28,963 bases of DNA, taken from the NCBI GenBank assembly GCA_035528475.1, contig DATKYO010000057.1:1-28963 (forward strand), written 5' to 3'. The position numbers and the translations under genes are program-made. Origin of the DNA: SD8 sp035528475 (GTDB lineage Archaea; Halobacteriota; Methanomicrobia; Methanomicrobiales; Methanospirillaceae). This document shows, piece after piece, positions 1 to 6,773 of this stretch; position 1 is the first letter of the stretch, and the number at the start of each line of letters is the position of its first letter. The notes beneath the pieces were generated by a model. That model ran no database searches and was not told the DNA's origin. It worked only from the letters and a program-made list of their open reading frames with translations.

Positions 1-581
1 GCCAGCGGTATTTCATGACCACCGTCTCCAGGCTCCATAACTTTGACGGCTCATATGTCGAGCCTACGACCGTCTATTATATTGAATACACTGATACGGT
101 CACCCAGGCGCCATATCCTGTGGTTGTCGGTGCCCAGCAGATGGAGGTTTCTCAGGCCAGGGCTCTTGCTGATCAATACAATCAGCAGGCACAACCGGGA
201 TACTATGCAGATGTGGTTAGTAATGTCATACTGCTGCCGCTCGACACTGTCCCGGCGCTGAAACATTACAGGCTGGTCCATGAGTCGCCAAGAAATGTAT
301 TCTCACAATCGCCACCTGATGTCAAGTACGTCAAGGTCTTCGAATATGTTCCGGGTGCACGGATTATGGGAGATGGGGTTATCGAATTGAACCTGGAATC
401 AAACACCGGAAGACGCTTTACCTACCGGCAGGCAAGCGCAAATGGGGAATTCATTGTTCCCTATTCAACCAGCGGCAGTCAATATGATGTGAAAGCCCTC
501 GGGAAATACCGTATTGCCGGGACAGGCCTGGAGTTTGAAGTTCCCGAAGAGGCGATCCTCCAGGGGAGTCGGATCAACTGA
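1..581 (+). CDS. aglB: Oligosaccharyltransferase AglB (STT3 family), C-terminal part, truncated by window edge
   Basis: The frame is open from the first bases of the window with no start nearby. The ATG at 15 is internal, because the residues before it (Q-R-Y-F) continue the family sequence. The visible part holds the RLHNFDGS segment that in archaeal STT3/AglB proteins begins the soluble C-terminal domain, followed by a beta-rich periplasm-side domain (VIELNLESNTGRRF, a PYST segment, GKYRIAGTG) ending in VPEEAILQGSRIN. AglB transfers lipid-linked glycan to Asn in N-X-S/T sequons on the outer face of the membrane, mainly on S-layer and other surface proteins. The multi-membrane catalytic domain with the metal-binding Asp motifs must lie upstream and is not visible. 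Assignment rests on family resemblance of the C-terminal domain alone. The next gene begins 2 nt after the stop, so the two are probably co-transcribed. Confidence 0.75.
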   Translation, partial: QRYFMTTVSRLHNFDGSYVEPTTVYYIEYTDTVTQAPYPVVVGAQQMEVSQARALADQYNQQAQPGYYADVVSNVILLPLDTVPALKHYRLVHESPRNVFSQSPPDVKYVKVFEYVPGARIMGDGVIELNLESNTGRRFTYRQASANGEFIVPYSTSGSQYDVKALGKYRIAGTGLEFEVPEEAILQGSRIN

Positions 582-583
582 AT

Positions 584-1561
584 ATGAGGTATAAGTGTTC
601 GGCCATATTTGGAGATCAATTTACCAGGCATTCGATGGACCTGCACAAGGAGAGCAGCAACCGGCTTTTACTGGCTGCCTCCAGCCTGCCCGCTGAGGTG
701 ATACGGAGGGATCCGGCTCCGGCGGAGATCAGAGATTTAGAGAGGGTCCATAATCCACGGCATATCCAGATGATCCGGAGGCTCTGCTCATATGGCGGAC
801 GCCGGTATATTGACATGGATACCTATGTGACCGAAGATTCCTTTGATGTGGCACTTCTGGCTGTGGGATCTGCTATGAAAGCAGCTGAGCTTGCTCTTCA
901 GGGTGAGAATTCATTTGCCCTTATCCGGCCTCCAGGGCATCATGCCGAACCTGACAAGGCCATGGGTTATTGCCTATTCAATAATGTGGGAATCGCTGCT
1001 GCCAATGCCCTGCAGCAGGTGGACAGGGTGGCCGTCATCGACTGGGATCTGCACCATGGGAATGGTACCCAGAAGATTTTCTATCCCAGTGACAGGGTTC
1101 TATTTTGCTCAATCCACCAGAGCAACCTTTTTCCCAGGAGTGGATGGGTGGATGAAGTAGGGACAGGCCGGGGAAAAGGATTCACGCTCAATGCACCGAT
1201 CAGAAAGGGCTCGACTATTGAAGATTACTCATACATTTTTCAAGAGGTGTTCCAGGAAGCGATCCATCATTTCCAGCCGGACTTGGTAATTGTATCGGCC
1301 GGCCAGGACGCGCTGACAGACGATCCGGTTGAAGGAATGCGGCTTTGCCCAACGGATTTCGGAATTCTCACAAGGATGGTGATGGAAATGGTCAATCAGC
1401 CCATCGCACTGGTTCTGGAAGGGGGCTATGGTCCATCGCTAGGACTTGCGGTCCGGGAGATATTTCTGGCACTCATGGGTGAAAACTACAGGTTCCCGGA
1501 GGGGAACCCCCGGGAGAGCACACGCAAAGTGGCAGGCCAATTACGAAAATTTATGATTTAA
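584..1561 (+). CDS. Histone deacetylase-family Zn-dependent deacylase (class II-like)
   Basis: A 325-residue protein of the arginase/deacetylase fold. Conserved features run in order: the PPGHHA motif (catalytic His119-His120), VIDWDLHHGNGTQ with predicted zinc ligands Asp155 and His157, SAGQD with the third ligand Asp242, and EGGY with Tyr282, the oxyanion-stabilising residue. The family removes acetyl or other acyl groups from lysines or small amines (histone deacetylases, AcuC, acetylpolyamine amidohydrolases). The substrate here cannot be read from sequence; archaeal homologues have been proposed to act on chromatin proteins or metabolic enzymes. All catalytic residues are present, so it should be active. 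The ATG at 584 lies 2 nt after the aglB stop, implying translational coupling. It converges on ycaO with only 22 nt between the two stops. Confidence 0.9.
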   Translation: MRYKCSAIFGDQFTRHSMDLHKESSNRLLLAASSLPAEVIRRDPAPAEIRDLERVHNPRHIQMIRRLCSYGGRRYIDMDTYVTEDSFDVALLAVGSAMKAAELALQGENSFALIRPPGHHAEPDKAMGYCLFNNVGIAAANALQQVDRVAVIDWDLHHGNGTQKIFYPSDRVLFCSIHQSNLFPRSGWVDEVGTGRGKGFTLNAPIRKGSTIEDYSYIFQEVFQEAIHHFQPDLVIVSAGQDALTDDPVEGMRLCPTDFGILTRMVMEMVNQPIALVLEGGYGPSLGLAVREIFLALMGENYRFPEGNPRESTRKVAGQLRKFMI

Positions 1562-1583
1562 ATTCTTCTTCCCTAAAATTGCA

Positions 1584-2753
1584 CTAAAATTTTCGAACTC
1601 TCTCTTTATTCACGTGAGATACTTCAAGGCCGGGAATTACTACCCGTACTGCAGGTACCGCAGTGACCGTCAAATCACATACACAGATTCTTTCCACGTG
1701 GGGACGGAGTTCATCCATTACGACACGGATATCCTGATCGATAGAGGAAGTACTCATATCCGTCAATTCGTTGAGGCTTATTTCGTTGCGCTCCGCGAAC
1801 CAATCTTTATTGATCCGTTTAATTCTCTCATACCCTGCCTTTTGCAGGATCATCTCTCTTTCCGGATGAAACTCACCTTTATATATGTGAGCGGCCCTGT
1901 TCCGCGCGACTTCGGTGAGGGCCTGGAGGCATGCGGTTTCCGGGTTTGTATGGCTTGCCGCCCCCACTACAAGCAAACTGGGATCCTTTGTCACAGTGTC
2001 ATCTGCGGCGGCTGCAATTGTGGGAATGCCGGTTCTCCCTTCGAGGAGCCACAGATGGATATCGATCCCGGCTTTCTCGAAGATGTCCAGTAGTGTGCCG
2101 GCAGGACCCTGGCGATCGACAACAAGGCGAGTGCCCATTGATCTTTCACGATCAGCACAGCTCAGGGCATCTTTTTCTAAAACCTCAAGCATCCCATAGA
2201 GAATAGCCTCTTCAGTCACATTTCCACTGGCCATGCCTGTCGTATCACTCTTGAATAGTGGACGAGCCATCCCGCCAGGGGGATATGGATGGAAAACGGC
2301 ATTACTTGGCACCAGGACCTCCTCATCGTAGAGGATATCATGTCCGGGAGTCCAGTGGATTTTCTCATTCTCCTCAATCTTCCGGGAAGGGATTAGTTCT
2401 TCAGGATCAACTGCCTTGAAGGGGCCCAATTCCTCGAAACTGGCTAAATCCCTCCTTTGCCCATGATATTCCCCGGAAAATTTCTCTATTGCCTCCATCA
2501 TGGCAGAAGCCCTGGCTTCTTCAGGATTCCTGCCCTTTCCGGGGTGAAACCTGAAACCTCCCGGGGGCGCCGTGGTTCGGTATGCAGCAAAACAGGGGAT
2601 CCCCAGCCGGTCTATGCTGGTTATTTCTGCCAGTTCCGAAACCCCAATGGTATCCATGAGTGGCTCCGCAAATTCCTGCGTCTCTTTTGGAAGGCATACC
2701 CTGTGGGTTCCGTTAAAATAATGCTTCTTTACCTCCCGAATGATGATATTCAT
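1584..2753 (-). CDS. ycaO: YcaO-domain protein for McrA-glycine thioamidation (methanogenesis marker 1)
   Basis: A YcaO-fold ATP-dependent cyclodehydratase-type enzyme of about 389 residues. Recognisable are the SAMMEAIEKFSGEYHGQ segment (the E-x2-E-type nucleotide/Mg motif of YcaO proteins), GMLEVLEKDALS and the later CLQALTEVARNRAAH helix. In methanogens this subfamily, together with TfuA, installs the thioglycine in the active-site region of methyl-coenzyme M reductase subunit McrA. No tfuA gene is in this window. I place the start at the ATG at 2753: it lies 20-30 nt from the overlapping TATA sequences at 2773-2785, which fits a leaderless mRNA. A GTG at 2762 would add three residues. The gene is divergent from the DUF2098 gene and convergent with the deacetylase. 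It could act on a protein other than McrA, but methanogen context and length favour the marker-1 role. Confidence 0.85.
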   Translation of the reverse strand: MNIIIREVKKHYFNGTHRVCLPKETQEFAEPLMDTIGVSELAEITSIDRLGIPCFAAYRTTAPPGGFRFHPGKGRNPEEARASAMMEAIEKFSGEYHGQRRDLASFEELGPFKAVDPEELIPSRKIEENEKIHWTPGHDILYDEEVLVPSNAVFHPYPPGGMARPLFKSDTTGMASGNVTEEAILYGMLEVLEKDALSCADRERSMGTRLVVDRQGPAGTLLDIFEKAGIDIHLWLLEGRTGIPTIAAAADDTVTKDPSLLVVGAASHTNPETACLQALTEVARNRAAHIYKGEFHPEREMILQKAGYERIKRINKDWFAERNEISLNELTDMSTSSIDQDIRVVMDELRPHVERICVCDLTVTAVPAVRVVIPGLEVSHVNKERVRKF

Positions 2754-2772
2754 CAGTAGCACTGGGTCTGGA

Positions 2773-2786
2773 AATATGTTTATAGT
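2773..2786. promoter_or_regulatory. Overlapping divergent TATA elements for ycaO (-) and DUF2098 (+)
   Basis: Only 54 nt separate the two start codons. The AT-rich core around GTTTATAG is centred about 25 nt before the DUF2098 ATG at 2808 and about 29 nt before the ycaO ATG at 2753. Read on the minus strand it gives CTATAAACATATTT. Either one element serves both directions or two TATA boxes overlap. Both spacings match archaeal promoters giving leaderless transcripts. No other TATA-like sequence is present in the gap. Confidence 0.55.
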
Positions 2787-2807
2787 TTCCGGGATATCCC
2801 CCTATGT

Positions 2808-3101
2808 ATGCATGCGGAGGAAGCCCAACCTGGAGTGCGGGCCCGCTATCCAAGGACCGGCACTACCGGGGTTATTGTGAAACTGGAAAAGATGCAGGGA
2901 GAATTATTTGCCGAAATTGATTCCACAAATCTCTTCTACAGGGTTGATCAGCTGATCAAAGCTGATAAAGGACCAAAAAAAGGCGAGAAGAAGACAGAGA
3001 GGGATCTTGGGGTAATTAAAAAAGAAAGGGAAGCGTTTTCCGGAATGGAATTCCAGGAGGCTATTGCCCATACAGATCAGAGTTGTGAGGGGGGAGGTTA
3101 G
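2808..3101 (+). CDS. DUF2098 family protein
   Basis: A 97-residue small protein. Residues about 10-50 (VRARYPRTGTTGVIVKLEK, then LFAEIDSTNLFYRVDQL) match the beta-barrel-like core of DUF2098, a family of small methanogen-associated proteins without assigned function. The C-terminal 45 residues are highly charged (KKGEKKTERD) and probably disordered. In-frame ATGs at 2808 and near 2804-2812 compete; 2808 fits the TATA spacing with essentially no leader, so no Shine-Dalgarno is expected. Its stop TAG overlaps the nikR stop tail-to-tail by 4 nt. Divergence from ycaO suggests, but does not prove, a link to methanogenesis enzyme maturation. Confidence 0.7.
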   Translation: MHAEEAQPGVRARYPRTGTTGVIVKLEKMQGELFAEIDSTNLFYRVDQLIKADKGPKKGEKKTERDLGVIKKEREAFSGMEFQEAIAHTDQSCEGGG

Positions 3102-3520
3102 TCGCTGACCGGGATTGTGGTCAGTTTGACTGATTGCACCCCTTTCTGGGACATAAGTCTTTCAGCAAGAGTTTTTAGTTGCGATCCGTCCCCTCTCACC
3201 AGAATAACCTCCAGACACCTGTCATGTGTCACGTGGGAGTGGAGGGATGCATTAATTATGCTCATGAATTCATGCTGTATATCTGTCAGTGTGGTGAGCA
3301 GACCCCGCTGGTCATGATCATAGATCATGGTAATTACCCCGTGTCTCTCTCCTTTCACGTCAGACATCCATTTGTAATATGTGATATAACTCCGTATTGC
3401 ATCTCTGATTCCTTCGGATCGGGAAGAATATCCTCGATAATTGATAATTTCATCAAACTTATCCAGAAGGTTTTTTGGAAGTGATATCCCAATCCGGGAG
3501 AGTTCGGTATCCATTGTCAT
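3098..3520 (-). CDS. nikR: Nickel-responsive transcriptional regulator NikR
   Basis: A 140-residue protein with an N-terminal ribbon-helix-helix DNA-binding domain (LSRIGISLPKNLLDKFDEII, then YSSRSEGIRDAIRSY) and a C-terminal ACT-like nickel-binding domain. The four square-planar Ni ligands of the family are all present with canonical spacing: His83, His94, His96 and Cys102. NikR binds Ni(II) and controls nickel uptake genes, important here because F430 and hydrogenases need nickel. I chose ATG 3520 because GAGGT sits 8 nt upstream; the longer TTG start at 3535 would place this ribosome site inside the gene. A TATA-like ATTAAAAAT at about 3555-3564 (minus strand) gives a short leader of about 15 nt. 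No nickel transporter gene lies in the window, so its targets are elsewhere. Confidence 0.95.
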   Translation of the reverse strand: MTMDTELSRIGISLPKNLLDKFDEIINYRGYSSRSEGIRDAIRSYITYYKWMSDVKGERHGVITMIYDHDQRGLLTTLTDIQHEFMSIINASLHSHVTHDRCLEVILVRGDGSQLKTLAERLMSQKGVQSVKLTTIPVSD

Positions 3521-3543
3521 ATCAGGGAACCTCAATTTGTTAT

Positions 3544-3639
3544 CTCTTCATACCACATTTTTAATGTTTCGAAAAAAATGAGTAAAAACGTGTTACTTAT
3601 TAAGATTGACCCGCCAGATCACCAAGAGCGTATGAAGAG
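3544..3639. promoter_or_regulatory. 10-bp perfect inverted repeat spanning the nikR upstream region
   Basis: CTCTTCATAC at 3544-3553 and its exact reverse complement GTATGAAGAG at 3630-3639 face each other across 76 nt. The left arm lies between the nikR TATA and its ribosome site; the right arm lies in the gap before the aIF2-gamma gene. Each arm contains GTATGA/TCATAC, the half-site sequence known for Escherichia coli NikR, although there the halves are 16 nt apart. It could be a pair of operator half-sites, an RNA stem, or chance. Confidence 0.35.
3578..3600. promoter_or_regulatory. Near-palindrome upstream of nikR, candidate operator
   Basis: A 23-bp imperfect palindrome centred at C3589, with 8 of 11 symmetric pairs matching. 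Its core arms are AGTAA (3581-3585) and TTACT (3593-3597). It sits just upstream of the probable nikR TATA box. A ribbon-helix-helix regulator such as NikR would bind a palindrome, so autoregulation is a reasonable guess, but no consensus for this clade can be verified here. Confidence 0.3.
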
Positions 3640-3728
3640 TTCAATTTGGGCTTTCTCGGCCCGCCCGATTTAATTTTCAGTATTGATGGGAAAAAAAGAG
3701 AGAAATATTGAAATTCTTACTCCCTGAA

Positions 3729-3765
3729 TGTATAAGTATCATTATTCTATATTTATTAAGGAGGT
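3729..3765 (+). promoter_or_regulatory. TATA box and Shine-Dalgarno of the aIF2-gamma operon
   Basis: TGTATAAG (about 3729-3736) is followed about 26 nt later by AAGGAGGT at 3758-3765, a near-perfect anti-16S match. This lies 10 nt before TTG 3776. The arrangement shows that the upstream ATG at 3728 is part of the promoter, not the start codon. Confidence 0.6.
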
Positions 3766-3775
3766 TAGATCGCTT

Positions 3776-5011
3776 TTGCGTGATGTTACAATTCCAAGCG
3801 TCAATATCGGGGTCGTGGGGCATGTGGACCACGGCAAGACCACACTGGTATATGATCTGACGAGTAATTGGACTGACAGACATAGTGAGGAGATAAAACG
3901 AGGTATTTCTATTCGCCTGGGCTATGCTGATGCCACATTCTATAAGTGTGAGAAATGTGAAGGTTCAGATGCCTTTTCGGCAAAAACAGTCTGCCCTGTT
4001 TGCGGCGGAAAGGCTGTTCCTTTTCGCTCGGTCTCTTTTGTTGATGCACCAGGCCATGAAACGCTAATGGCCACCATGCTTTCCGGTTCAGCGCTCATGG
4101 ACGGGGCAATGCTGGTTATCGCCGCAAACGAGGAGTGCCCTCAGCCCCAGACCAAAGAGCATCTTATGGCTCTGGAGCTGGTTGGGATCAAAAAGATTGT
4201 GATAGTGCAGAATAAAATTGACGTGGTCACCCAGAAAGACGCGCTGCGTCACTATGAGCAGATCAAGAAATTTGTAAAAGGGACGATTGCCGAAAATGCT
4301 CCCATTATTCCGGTTTCGGCACAGAAAGATATCAATATGGGAGCTCTTATTGAATCCCTGGATTCGACTATCCCCGATATAGAGAGGGATCCCGAAGCGG
4401 CACCAATGATGCTCGTCGCCCGTTCTTTTGATATCAATAGACCTGGATCCAGCTGGCGCGATGTGAAGGGCGGAGTCATTGGAGGATCCCTTATCAGGGG
4501 AGTATTAAAAGAAGGCGAGGATATTGAGATCCGACCAGGAAGACAGGTCCAGGTAGAAAACCGAATCAGATGGGAGCCTATCCAGACCAAGATTACGACC
4601 GTCAACGCCGGTTCAAAAAAGGTTTCGGAAGCCAGTTCTGGAGGTCTCATCGGGCTTGGGACAAAACTTGATCCCGCGCTCACCAAGAGTGATGCACTGG
4701 CAGGCCAGGTAGCAGGTCATGTGGGCGCACTTCCCCCTGTTCGGGACAAGTTGAAATTCCAGGTCACTCTTATGGAGCGCGTGGTCGGATCGAGCAGTGA
4801 ACTGGTTATAGATCCATTGAAACATAATGAACCATTGATGCTTTCGGTGGGGACTGCGGTAACTGTGGGGGTTGTGAGCAGTACAAAAAAGGAGCTGTCT
4901 GAAGTTACCTTGAAGAGGCCTGTATGTGTGGAAGTAGGGGCCAGAATTGCAATCAGCAGGCAACTGGGGGCCAGATGGCGTCTGATCGGCATGGGAGTGC
5001 TGACCGAATAA
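3776..5011 (+). CDS. eif2g: Translation initiation factor aIF2 subunit gamma
   Basis: A 411-residue GTPase, the usual length for archaeal IF2-gamma. The G1 loop GHVDHGKTTL, G2 region around KRGISIRLG, G3 DAPGHE and G4 NKID are all present. Between G2 and G3 lies the zinc knuckle CEKC...CPVC typical of eIF2-gamma. Beta-barrel domains II and III follow. The factor delivers initiator Met-tRNA to the small ribosomal subunit. The start is TTG 3776 (RDVTIPSVNIGVVGHVDHGK after fMet-independent Met), supported by AAGGAGGT 10 nt upstream and by family length; the ATG at 3728 would add 16 unrelated residues over the TATA box. It heads a run of information-processing genes, and its 3' end overlaps the PIN gene by 37 nt. 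Confidence 0.97.
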   Translation: MRDVTIPSVNIGVVGHVDHGKTTLVYDLTSNWTDRHSEEIKRGISIRLGYADATFYKCEKCEGSDAFSAKTVCPVCGGKAVPFRSVSFVDAPGHETLMATMLSGSALMDGAMLVIAANEECPQPQTKEHLMALELVGIKKIVIVQNKIDVVTQKDALRHYEQIKKFVKGTIAENAPIIPVSAQKDINMGALIESLDSTIPDIERDPEAAPMMLVARSFDINRPGSSWRDVKGGVIGGSLIRGVLKEGEDIEIRPGRQVQVENRIRWEPIQTKITTVNAGSKKVSEASSGGLIGLGTKLDPALTKSDALAGQVAGHVGALPPVRDKLKFQVTLMERVVGSSSELVIDPLKHNEPLMLSVGTAVTVGVVSSTKKELSEVTLKRPVCVEVGARIAISRQLGARWRLIGMGVLTE

Positions 5012-5388
5012 CGGTTCTTTTTGATGCGAACGCCCTGATGGTCCAATTCCAGTTCAGGATAGACATCTTTGAAGAACTGAGAAACCTTATCGGTCTGTAT
5101 GACCCATTGATTTTAGCTGACGTGATTATAGAATTGCACGGGCTGGCCAGGGGGCAGGGGCGACATGGCAGTGCTGCCAGATCGGCACTCATCCTGGCAG
5201 AGAAGTGCACCAAAGTTGAGAGTGAATTGAAGGATGGCAGGGTCGATGAGAAAATTGTGGACTATGCACAGCGTCACGGGTGTATGGTGATCACAAATGA
5301 TCGGAGTCTTCGAAATACCCTGCTTTCATATAATATTCCGGTAATATCATTAAAACAACGGAAAAAACTGGACATTGTGAGGAGATAG
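4975..5388 (+). CDS. PIN-domain protein (Fcf1/VapC9-like nuclease)
   Basis: A 137-residue single PIN domain. The acidic active-site set is complete: Asp17 (VLFDANALM), Glu53 (DVIIELHGLA), Asp91 (GRVDEKIV) and Asp109 (VITNDRSLR). PIN proteins are metal-dependent ribonucleases. This archaeal type, sitting next to aIF2-gamma and rpo7 in many euryarchaea, resembles the rRNA-processing Fcf1/Utp24 group rather than a toxin. No antitoxin gene accompanies it, which agrees with a housekeeping role in RNA processing. ATG 4975 is the first in-frame Met close to the domain and gives a 37-nt overlap with the aIF2-gamma end; the longer GTG start at 4924 would add 17 low-complexity residues encoded in the aIF2-gamma frame. 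Confidence 0.85.
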   Translation: MASDRHGSADRITVLFDANALMVQFQFRIDIFEELRNLIGLYDPLILADVIIELHGLARGQGRHGSAARSALILAEKCTKVESELKDGRVDEKIVDYAQRHGCMVITNDRSLRNTLLSYNIPVISLKQRKKLDIVRR

Positions 5389-5396
5389 GTGGGTTC

Positions 5397-5981
5397 ATGT
5401 ATTACAGGATGAAGCTGGCAGACAAGGTGAGGGTTCCGCCGAACCGGCTGGGTGAAGAATTAACTTCGGTTATCCTGGACGTCCTCCAGGAGCACCTGGA
5501 AGGGAGTATTGACAAGGAAATCGGGATATTCATCGCCGTAACTAAGGTGCTTGATGTCGGGGAAGGGGAGATCGTGCCGGGTGACGGCGCGGTATACTAT
5601 GACGTGGACTTTGAAGCTGTGGTGCTGCGACTGTCCCTGCAGGAGGTACTCGAGGGACTGGTAGTAGAGACTACGAGTTTCGGCGTATTCGTGAGTCTCG
5701 GCCCCATCGATGCCATGCTGCATGTAAGCCAGATATCTGATGAATATATCAATTATGATGAGAAAAACTCCCGTCTTATCTGCCAGGAATCCAAGCGTTT
5801 TATCGGGGTTGGTGAAAGCATCCGGGCGAGGGTTGTAACTCTCTCCCTCAATGAACGTGAGCCCCGTGATAGCAAGATCGGCCTTACTATGCGCCAGTCC
5901 GGGCTTGGTAACTGTCGTTGGCTTGAAGAGGATATGAATAAAGAAAGAGAGAAAGAAAAGGGAGAACATGGCAGCCGCTAA
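5397..5981 (+). CDS. rpo7: DNA-directed RNA polymerase subunit Rpo7 (E')
   Basis: A 194-residue subunit with the N-terminal RNP-like tip domain (MYYRMKLADKVRVPPNRLGE at the start, then EIGIFIAVTKV) and a C-terminal S1/OB domain from about residue 80 (GLVVETTSFGVFVSLGPIDAMLHVSQI). Rpo7 with Rpo4 forms the RNA polymerase stalk that contacts nascent RNA and helps open-complex formation. The C-terminus ends in a charged tail (KEREKEKGEH). GGTGG 5-10 nt before ATG 5397 serves as the ribosome site. The gene starts 8 nt after the PIN stop and overlaps spt4 by 14 nt. rpo4 is not in this window. Confidence 0.96.
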   Translation: MYYRMKLADKVRVPPNRLGEELTSVILDVLQEHLEGSIDKEIGIFIAVTKVLDVGEGEIVPGDGAVYYDVDFEAVVLRLSLQEVLEGLVVETTSFGVFVSLGPIDAMLHVSQISDEYINYDEKNSRLICQESKRFIGVGESIRARVVTLSLNEREPRDSKIGLTMRQSGLGNCRWLEEDMNKEREKEKGEHGSR

Positions 5982-6171
5982 AAAGAAACTGGTCACGGTA
6001 TGCCGTGACTGTCACCGGGTTGTTGAGGGCGAGAGCTGCGTGATCTGCGGCACTTCAAACCTGAGTACGGACTGGGCAGGGTATCTGGTTATTATCGATC
6101 CTGAACATTCGGACGTAGCTAAGAAAATGAATATCACACTCCCTGGAAGATACGCACTGAAGGTTCGTTGA
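5968..6171 (+). CDS. spt4: Transcription elongation factor Spt4 (RNAP subunit E'')
   Basis: A 67-residue zinc protein. Cys12-x2-Cys15 and Cys24-x2-Cys27 form the zinc site, followed by the conserved DWAGYLVIIDPEHS segment and the GRYALKV C-terminus of archaeal Spt4. It forms a heterodimer with Spt5 that clamps RNA polymerase and increases processivity. Its start lies inside rpo7 (14-nt overlap), and its TGA overlaps the ATG of the dephospho-CoA kinase gene, so translation of the three is likely coupled. Confidence 0.95.
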   Translation: MAAAKKKLVTVCRDCHRVVEGESCVICGTSNLSTDWAGYLVIIDPEHSDVAKKMNITLPGRYALKVR

Positions 6172-6665
6172 TGCTGGTTCTTCCGGAGGATAAACGACAT
6201 TATTTTAAAACGCCTTTTGGCAGACTTTTCCCTGATATTATCGATGTCATTCCCCATATCCGGGGATGTACTGTGTATACTGTGGGGGACGTCGTGACAT
6301 ATCATATCATCCAGAACGGCATTGTTCCCGATCTCGCTGTCATCGATGGCCATACGATGCGCGAACCCTGCAATCGTTCGCCTGCAGTTTTTACAAGGCG
6401 CATTAATGCACATAACCCTCCGGGGAGCCTGACCGATGAAATGATAGATGCACTCAATGAAGCGGTGAAAATTCCCCCTGTCCTCCTCCTGGTGGAAGGA
6501 GAAGAAGACCTGGCGGTTATCCCCCTTGTCCTTTGCGCTCCTCCCGGAACAGTCATCCTTTATGGTCAGCCCGGAGAAGGAGTGGTGGTCTGCAGGGTTG
6601 ATGATCAGGCCAGAAAAAAAGCGGAAGAAATGCTCTCATATTTTGTCTCATTTGAAGAAAAATAA
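6171..6665 (+). CDS. GTP-dependent dephospho-CoA kinase (DUF359 family)
   Basis: A 164-residue member of the DUF359 family, shown in archaea to phosphorylate dephospho-CoA with GTP as the last step of coenzyme A synthesis. Family signatures seen are GDVVTYHI, the DLAVIDGHTMREP motif, and VEGEEDLAVIPLVLCAPPGT, with the acidic residues that bind metal and nucleotide. Length is typical. ATG 6171 shares its A with the spt4 TGA stop. An upstream TTG at 6168 is possible but unlikely. It ends the rpo7-spt4 cotranscribed block; S24e downstream has its own promoter. Confidence 0.9.
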   Translation: MLVLPEDKRHYFKTPFGRLFPDIIDVIPHIRGCTVYTVGDVVTYHIIQNGIVPDLAVIDGHTMREPCNRSPAVFTRRINAHNPPGSLTDEMIDALNEAVKIPPVLLLVEGEEDLAVIPLVLCAPPGTVILYGQPGEGVVVCRVDDQARKKAEEMLSYFVSFEEK

Positions 6666-6734
6666 CGAATTTCAATAGTAATTTCATGGAGACAAAAGCA
6701 GGATGCGACAATCGGTTTTCTGACAGGGAGCTAG

Positions 6735-6767
6735 TATATAAATAATTTCAATGCGTATAATTGGAGG
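6735..6767 (+). promoter_or_regulatory. TATA box and ribosome site of the S24e-S27ae-kae1 operon
   Basis: TATATAAAT at 6735-6743 is a strong archaeal TATA. GGAGG at 6763-6767 lies 6 nt before ATG 6774. Transcription would begin about 6764, giving a very short leader. Confidence 0.7.
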
Positions 6768-6773
6768 ATATCG

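Noticed and set aside
1614..2093. 159-codon plus-strand ORF opposite ycaO
   Set aside because: It is the antisense shadow of a strongly conserved gene, with no motif or ribosome site of its own.
3578..3673. 31-codon ORF upstream of aIF2-gamma
   Set aside because: No promoter or ribosome site, no family resemblance, and it overlaps the palindrome and repeat arms of the nikR regulatory region.
4975..5388. PIN protein as a VapC toxin
   Set aside because: No antitoxin gene is adjacent, and it is embedded in a conserved translation/transcription gene run, which favours a housekeeping RNA-processing role.
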